Position numbers and translations under genes: made by a program. Under the pieces are notes generated by a model. The model searched no databases. It was not told the DNA's origin and saw only the letters and a list, made by a program, of their open reading frames with translations. From Polytrichum commune (lineage: Eukaryota > Streptophyta > Polytrichopsida > Polytrichales > Polytrichaceae), in NCBI GenBank assembly GCA_950295325.1, contig OX485803.1, positions 18,910,001 to 18,974,000 on the forward strand: a stretch of 64,000 bases of DNA, given 5' to 3'. This document shows, in pieces, positions 58,925 through 64,000 of the stretch. Numbering within the stretch: the first letter of the stretch is position 1; the number at the start of each line of letters is the position of its first letter.

Positions 58925-59816
58925 AATACCTATGCCAATGGATACTACCTAATGGCACAATCTACAACCAAAAACTCCCACAATGAGAACTATTTCCCTA
59001 TCATCTCCCAAACAGCATACAACACAACACAAATATAATCCTCACATACTTAACCAAAAGACAACATACAATATACAAGAATATCATAAAAGTTTTTTTT
59101 TAACCCAAAATAAAGATCCAAAGCACATATCTCCACTCGTAAACATCCCCTTTGTAAAGATCTCAACACAATAATGCAACCTTGAAAAATATATTAATGC
59201 TTATACAAACAAAATCCAAGTACAAAATGACATTACCCAAATATACGACGAAACAAGAAAACACCTTATAATCATTTCCCACAACAGAGTGCATGGATGT
59301 GGAACCAATACAATCAAATGCTACACCAACCACATGACATAATACCCCCTACCCAATCATTTGAAATAGAAATAACCTGGTTATATCAAAGATATAAACA
59401 CAAAATCCCCAAAAATGATGCACTCAAAAACTCACACCACGCCCTATACTAGACTACGTCACTACATCCTTCAACATAACACACTTCTACTTCTCTTCAC
59501 TAGTTACATGCTCCACCCATTTAACAAAAAAAAATCTCACCATTACCTAAAGATTAAAAATTTGGATCTCTTTGTAGAGCAATCTCACATATATGGCAAG
59601 AAATAGGCTATGCTCACCCTCACAATGAAACAAAAGCACAAACAACCATCCATTGGGCTAGACTAGCAGCTAAACACAACCAAAACACTATTAGAATACT
59701 TATCATCCCATATACAAATTGGTATCAAAATTTTACCCCATATGTAGGCCTTTTCCCATACATGCATGTAATTACCCACATACCAGCAAATACCAGTAAG
59801 TACGAGGAACCAACTA

Positions 59817-60086
59817 CTTGGGGGGTTCACTCCCTCTTATATTTTGCATACACGTGCGTTCGGGACCTATTTATTGGGGGGCTATTTACCTTGCATAAAA
59901 GATAATAAGGTATGGTATTTCTCAAAATAAAGGTGTGATGGTATTTTACATGTAATCCTTTTTCATTATTTAAAAACCCCCTATATTATATGTAAGTTTT
60001 TTACAAAATTTATCTACAATGAATATATTAGACCTTATTTTTTATTGCACGTTGTTCTACGATTTTTCGCCAGTGAACCCCCCGAG
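59817..60086. mobile_element. hAT-like MITE (family 2), 270 bp, perfect 8-bp target duplication
   Basis: The ends CTTGGGGGGTTCACT and CTCGGGGGGTTCACT (reverse complement of right) differ at one base. ACCAACTA flanks both sides exactly (59809-59816 and 60087-60094). It interrupts the LINE coding remnant, which continues in register after one copy of the duplication. The interior GGGGGGCTATTTACCTT and the ACGTTGTT..TTTT motif near the right end resemble family 1 at 51.5 kb. Confidence 0.9.
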
Positions 60087-61368
60087 ACCAACTAAACCAC
60101 CGGAACTCACCGAGCCATGTGTAGAGTCACTTGTTATAAGAATCCTTTGCATACATCACCAGGATAATAGCATCGGTACCACAAAATAAATAGACATAAT
60201 AAGAAATATATGCAATAATCTTAATATAACCCGCACAATCATACAAATTGCCCCTCTTATCCCGCAAAATATAGAAGTCAACAAAAGTAAAACATGGAAT
60301 GCCCTCATTTGCCCAACCCCTAATACATACCCCCATAACATATTCCCACCAATCCCAAAGTACGAGAATGAAACGCCCCTTAAATTCTCTCCCCAATATT
60401 GTTTTTACACAGATGGATCTTTTAACCCTCCAAAAAAAGTAGGAGACATTTGGCTACAAGATGAAGCTGGATATGGTATATATAACCACGAAAAAATAAT
60501 TAAACTTGCAATGCAACTACCAAGCCTACAAAATACATTTAGAGCAAAATTAATGGCCATATATTACACCCTTATAATATTAAATAAAAACTTCCCAAAT
60601 GAACCCGCACATATTTTTACATACTACCTTAATGGTCTTTATGTGATAAAAAATACCAAGTAAGACACCCCACACTATACAATAACCACCCCGATAAAAC
60701 CATCTTAGAAGAAATGTTTAAGTTCCTTATACAACGAACTCAACCCACAACGCTATACAAAGGAAGAGTACATGCAAACATCATAGGAAACAAAGAAGCT
60801 AACACATTTGCTAAAGTACACTCCAACGCCTCAACCACATGAATTTGCCCACTCAACGTTGTACTACTACCAAAGAGACGATTGGCCGTCAATGGAAAAT
60901 ACCCCTGACAAAGATTTATAAAGAGCTTATTTATTTGGACCTATTAGATTCCTTGAAAAACATCTCACGAAATATGATAAGAATATAAATTTAGAATTAA
61001 TCCTCATACTATATCCCAATATAGATAAATTAATAGCTAATGAGAAAATAGATAATGAGCTATCATATAAATTTTGGACAAACAAAAATATAACCGACTA
61101 TCATAAAACATGTCTACTGAAATTACGGCATGGTCAATACATGGGGAACGCCAAAGTACAATTGTTCTTTGGAAGGGAAGCCTTCCCATCAATAACATGC
61201 CCCATATGTAACTCACTAGACCCTAATACGTGGCTACATATGCTTCTAGAATGCAAACAACACCACATACATGCCCTCTGAATCAAAAGACATACTACAA
61301 CGATATGAGAATTAAATAAACTTATAGTGGCATCAAAAAAATCAAGGTGCTAATACATGCACATTCAA

Positions 61369-62297
61369 TGTCGCAAACATTGTTAGCTTTCCTTAATTTA
61401 TCTTGACCGGTACTCAACTTTAGCAAGTGCCACGACCGCTAACCTGCACATCCCACGCACATGCATAGTTAATTTCCCATAGCGCGGACCTCCAATTTCT
61501 TAGCTTGGTCACCAAACCCTCTTACACATACATTCAGGATTTTCCCCTTAGTAGGTAGCCAATGATTAGATGTGGCATCTATCCATAGAAGTCCATTCTT
61601 GAATTGATCATTGTGTCTCCAAAGCAACACTACAACAACTTGAAGCATAGTTGCCAAATATGCTATGGATGGGGTCGGTTGGCAAAGCTGCTTCACCCAT
61701 ATAAGCCTCTAGAACTTTGGGCAGGGCCCCACCCCACCGTTAAGAAACCTTTTGTCTCTCACCTAAGGGTTGGGGTCAAGTAAACATTTTCCCTTAGCTG
61801 CTGGAGCTAGAAGCCCCCAACAGCTTCAAACCATCATAACTTCTTCCCATGATCTCTAATGCTATTAAGCGACCAAATATCAACATCTACTCTATTGATG
61901 GAACCCTTACTTGCTTCATTTAGGTGAGTATTAAAGAAGTTATGGTTGTTCAAACCTAGGCAGTCCCGCGCGCCACTCTCAGGTCATTGTTGTCCCATAG
62001 TGATGTCCCGGGACAACGCCCCACTCAAATTGCAATATCTCCTAGCTCACACCTCCGATTGAGGTGTTCTTGAGCATTCTAGAACTCGGGACGCCATAAG
62101 CTATTCATAACTCATAGCCTTGTCCTCGTGACTCTTAATCTTCCTGGGTGGGAGGTATTCTCAACATCCAGGGCCCTCACCCACACTATAGTCACTTGGG
62201 TCCTCTCACCAATGGCGCCACAAGTCATAGGTGTCACTCCAGGGTCCCCCTTGTGCCTATGGTGTTGTGGGTATTCCTTATGGAAAGGTGCGCAACA
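61369..62297. mobile_element. Solo LTR, 929 bp, 5-bp target duplication, inside the LINE
   Basis: Begins TGTCGCAAAC and ends GTGCGCAACA (TG...CA, with TGT..GC inverted ends), flanked by TTCAA on both sides (61364-61368 and 62298-62302). Removing it with one TTCAA rejoins the LINE frame into CTFNNDPPEK. The sequence holds no gag/pol and is less AT-rich than the LINE. Superfamily (copia or gypsy) cannot be told from one LTR. Confidence 0.85.
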
Positions 62298-62800
62298 TTC
62301 AATAACGACCCCCCAGAAAAAAACAACCCCCCCATGGTTTCTACCTTACACATGTGGCCAACAAAGATGTCATTGCAATGCCAGATTCAAATTAAATCTT
62401 CTATGGGTAAAAGAATTATCATACCAATCTCCACCACCAATAGAACCTAATGATAACCTAACAATATAATTCATTGAATGCACATACATGTAATGATAGA
62501 ATACCAAATGAAACTATACTCAAAACAATGGAAAAATATAAACTATTAATAAACAATATTATCAACAGAGGATGGAAGGTAGATTCATTTAAAATTATCA
62601 CGGCCAGTGCTAGAGCAGGCACACACACCCCTTCTATGGAAAGTATTTAAACAACATCTAGAATCCCTAAACTAAGCATCAAATACACATTTGAAAAAAT
62701 CAACGTCATCGCCATACAATATGCTATGTATATAATTCTACACAAAAGGAGGATAGAAAACAACAAACCACTACCAGTAGACACACAAATACCATAGCAA

Positions 62801-63457
62801 CCCCAAGTATCCACCAACCAATAAGTAATTAGCATTACAAAAGAATAAATGCAAACACTAGCTAAGGAATTGTCACAACTTAGGGTAGGGGTTGGTGGAC
62901 ATACTTTCTTTTCAAGTAACTCACATAGCAGATGCCAAGTCATTTACATCACAATATCGTGCTCATACAAGGTCATCATGAATTGAACCCGGACCACTAA
63001 ACATGTGATGCTTACCCTCAAATATAATGAACCACTGAGAAGACCTATGACTCGGCAATCACCTCATGAGGAAAAAATGATCATATACCCCTACAACAAC
63101 CCAACCACACTAACCCCACCAATACAAAGACCATCTAGCCGCTCAATTCCTATGGTCACTTTGGTTACCTTGGTTATTATAGCATCCATCCTAAGAGGGG
63201 TTAGTAGTCCTACATCATTGATATTATGTCTAGTGAACATAATACCAAGGGTGGATCGAACGGGCGTTTCAATCATGTTGATCCCAACGAGGTCAACGTT
63301 TCTTCTCTAGAGGCACCTATTCCCGATTAGGACCCCATCAACAACTTATATGGTATTGAAAATTTGTTCAGGCTAGGAGGATGAGCCGACTTCGTGGAGC
63401 ATGTCAGCAGGGGACCAACTCCAGAGGGAGGAGGATCGCCAAGAGGACAATTCCACT
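62801..63457. other. Spacer between LINE remnant and terminal MITE; no gene
   Basis: A 101-codon frame at 63005-63310 has no recognisable family. The LINE 3' untranslated region may occupy the first part; no poly-A tail marks its end. Confidence 0.35.
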
Positions 63458-64000
63458 CACGGGTAGATTACTTAGTGCATTTAAAAAACGACGTGCGGCA
63501 TAATATAGAGAGGATTAAAATCATTTGAAATAAAAATTATAAAGGAATTCTAAATAATGAAGGGGCCATTAAATGTAGACAATCCCATTATAAATAAGTT
63601 AGATGGACATAAAACGTGGGCCATTATTTTTTTGTAAAATTAATATAGGGGCTGAAGATAAGGATCCTAGAAGGTATGTTTAGTATGTTTGCTATGGGTT
63701 CCTATGTGTTTTCTTCATAACTCTGTTTGCAATGGTATTACTGTTTGCACCCTTCTTTGTTTTCATGCTTTCCCTCAACACTTGTCAATTGCGTTAGGAA
63801 GTATATTAACTTTTATTACTTAAAAGGAATATAGAGTACAAAAAATTACAGTGACTTGGACAATATAAGTAATGGAAGGGTGCAAACAAATGGGCCATTT
63901 TTAAAATTTAAGTAATTATAGGGAGGCTTTAATTCAACCCTTGAAGGTAAATAGCCCCAAAACAAAAAACCCCCAGCCGCACGTGGTGCACAAAAATGCC
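63458..64000. mobile_element. hAT-like MITE (family 1), third copy, cut by the window end
   Basis: Starts CACGGGTAGATTACT and follows the 51.5-kb copy in the same orientation, ending inside the last 20 bp of the element (CACAAAAATGCC). A stretch of about 130 bp (about 63685-63820) replaces the middle of the 51.5-kb copy and is unrelated to it. Confidence 0.8.

Larger units (their letters stand above)
57030..62800 (+). mobile_element. Decayed non-LTR retrotransposon (LINE), 3' part of the pol ORF, split by three insertions
   Basis: The coding remnant reads across segments at about 57030-57506, 58925-59816, 60087-61368 and 62298-62800. Diagnostic motifs: RNase H start YCFYTDGSFNPP (60400-60429), FRAKLMAIYYTLIIL where the catalytic Glu is Lys, a degraded TDS motif (TYY), KGRVHANIIGNKEANTFAK from RNase H, and a zinc finger CPICN...WLHMLLECKQHH at 61198-61266. 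A second Cys/His cluster (TCGQQRCHC) is at about 62350 and a conserved tail domain (IPNETILKTMEKYKLL; ITASARAGTHTPSMES; YTFEKINVIAIQYAMYI) follows. The RT domain is absent upstream, so the copy is 5'-truncated near 57030. Many stops and frameshifts. I recognise the domain order and tail from a LINE family but cannot name the clade. Confidence 0.8.

Overview
The window is nuclear DNA of a land plant. Six spliced plant genes are scattered through a transposon-rich background. The marker gene is Lhcb3, a light-harvesting protein of photosystem II that is found only in land plants. The short to moderate introns and gene-sized gaps filled with small inverted-repeat elements would suit a seed-free lineage (bryophyte, lycophyte or fern), but I cannot name the species from this window.

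Genes, left to right. A group-B Raf-like MAPKKK kinase lacks its 5' end (1-4596, +). Lhcb3 has three exons (14428-16405, -) and a G-box/I-box promoter. The mRNA-decapping enzyme DCP2 has eight exons and an intact Nudix box (21667-25764, -). A MIF/D-dopachrome tautomerase-like protein has three exons, 115 aa (30995-33254, -). A BTB-NPH3-type protein appears to be spliced in frame to a C-terminal ubiquitin-like domain (35900-38849, -). A gluconokinase has four exons, 197 aa (44628-46233, +). Exon junctions were set by hand from GT/AG sites and reading-frame phase; all are phase-consistent. The genes serve unrelated housekeeping or signalling roles and show no functional cluster.

Between the genes I see Tourist/PIF-Harbinger-like MITEs with TTA or TAA duplications (6.3, 6.9, 10.7, 18.0, 26.4 and 42.8 kb) and a decayed Ty1/copia element (9.4-11.9 kb, -). 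There is also a dispersed ~330-bp repeat in about nine copies, a five-copy ~310-bp tandem array (39.9-41.5 kb), a ~53-bp minisatellite (56.4-56.9 kb) and an LRR pseudogene (49.7-50.3 kb).

The last 13 kb (51-64 kb) is almost pure mobile DNA. Its core is a decayed LINE (57.0-62.8 kb, +) with RNase H and zinc-finger remnants. It is split by three separate insertions: a 1.4-kb terminal-inverted-repeat element, a 270-bp hAT-like element with a perfect 8-bp target duplication, and a 929-bp solo LTR with a perfect 5-bp duplication. A second, distantly related hAT-like family occurs at 51.5, 55.0 and 63.5 kb.

The most interesting candidates are the BTB-NPH3-ubiquitin-like fusion, the two related hAT-like MITE families, and the datable nesting inside the LINE. 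I found no CRISPR array, bacterial-type operon, rRNA or convincing tRNA gene.
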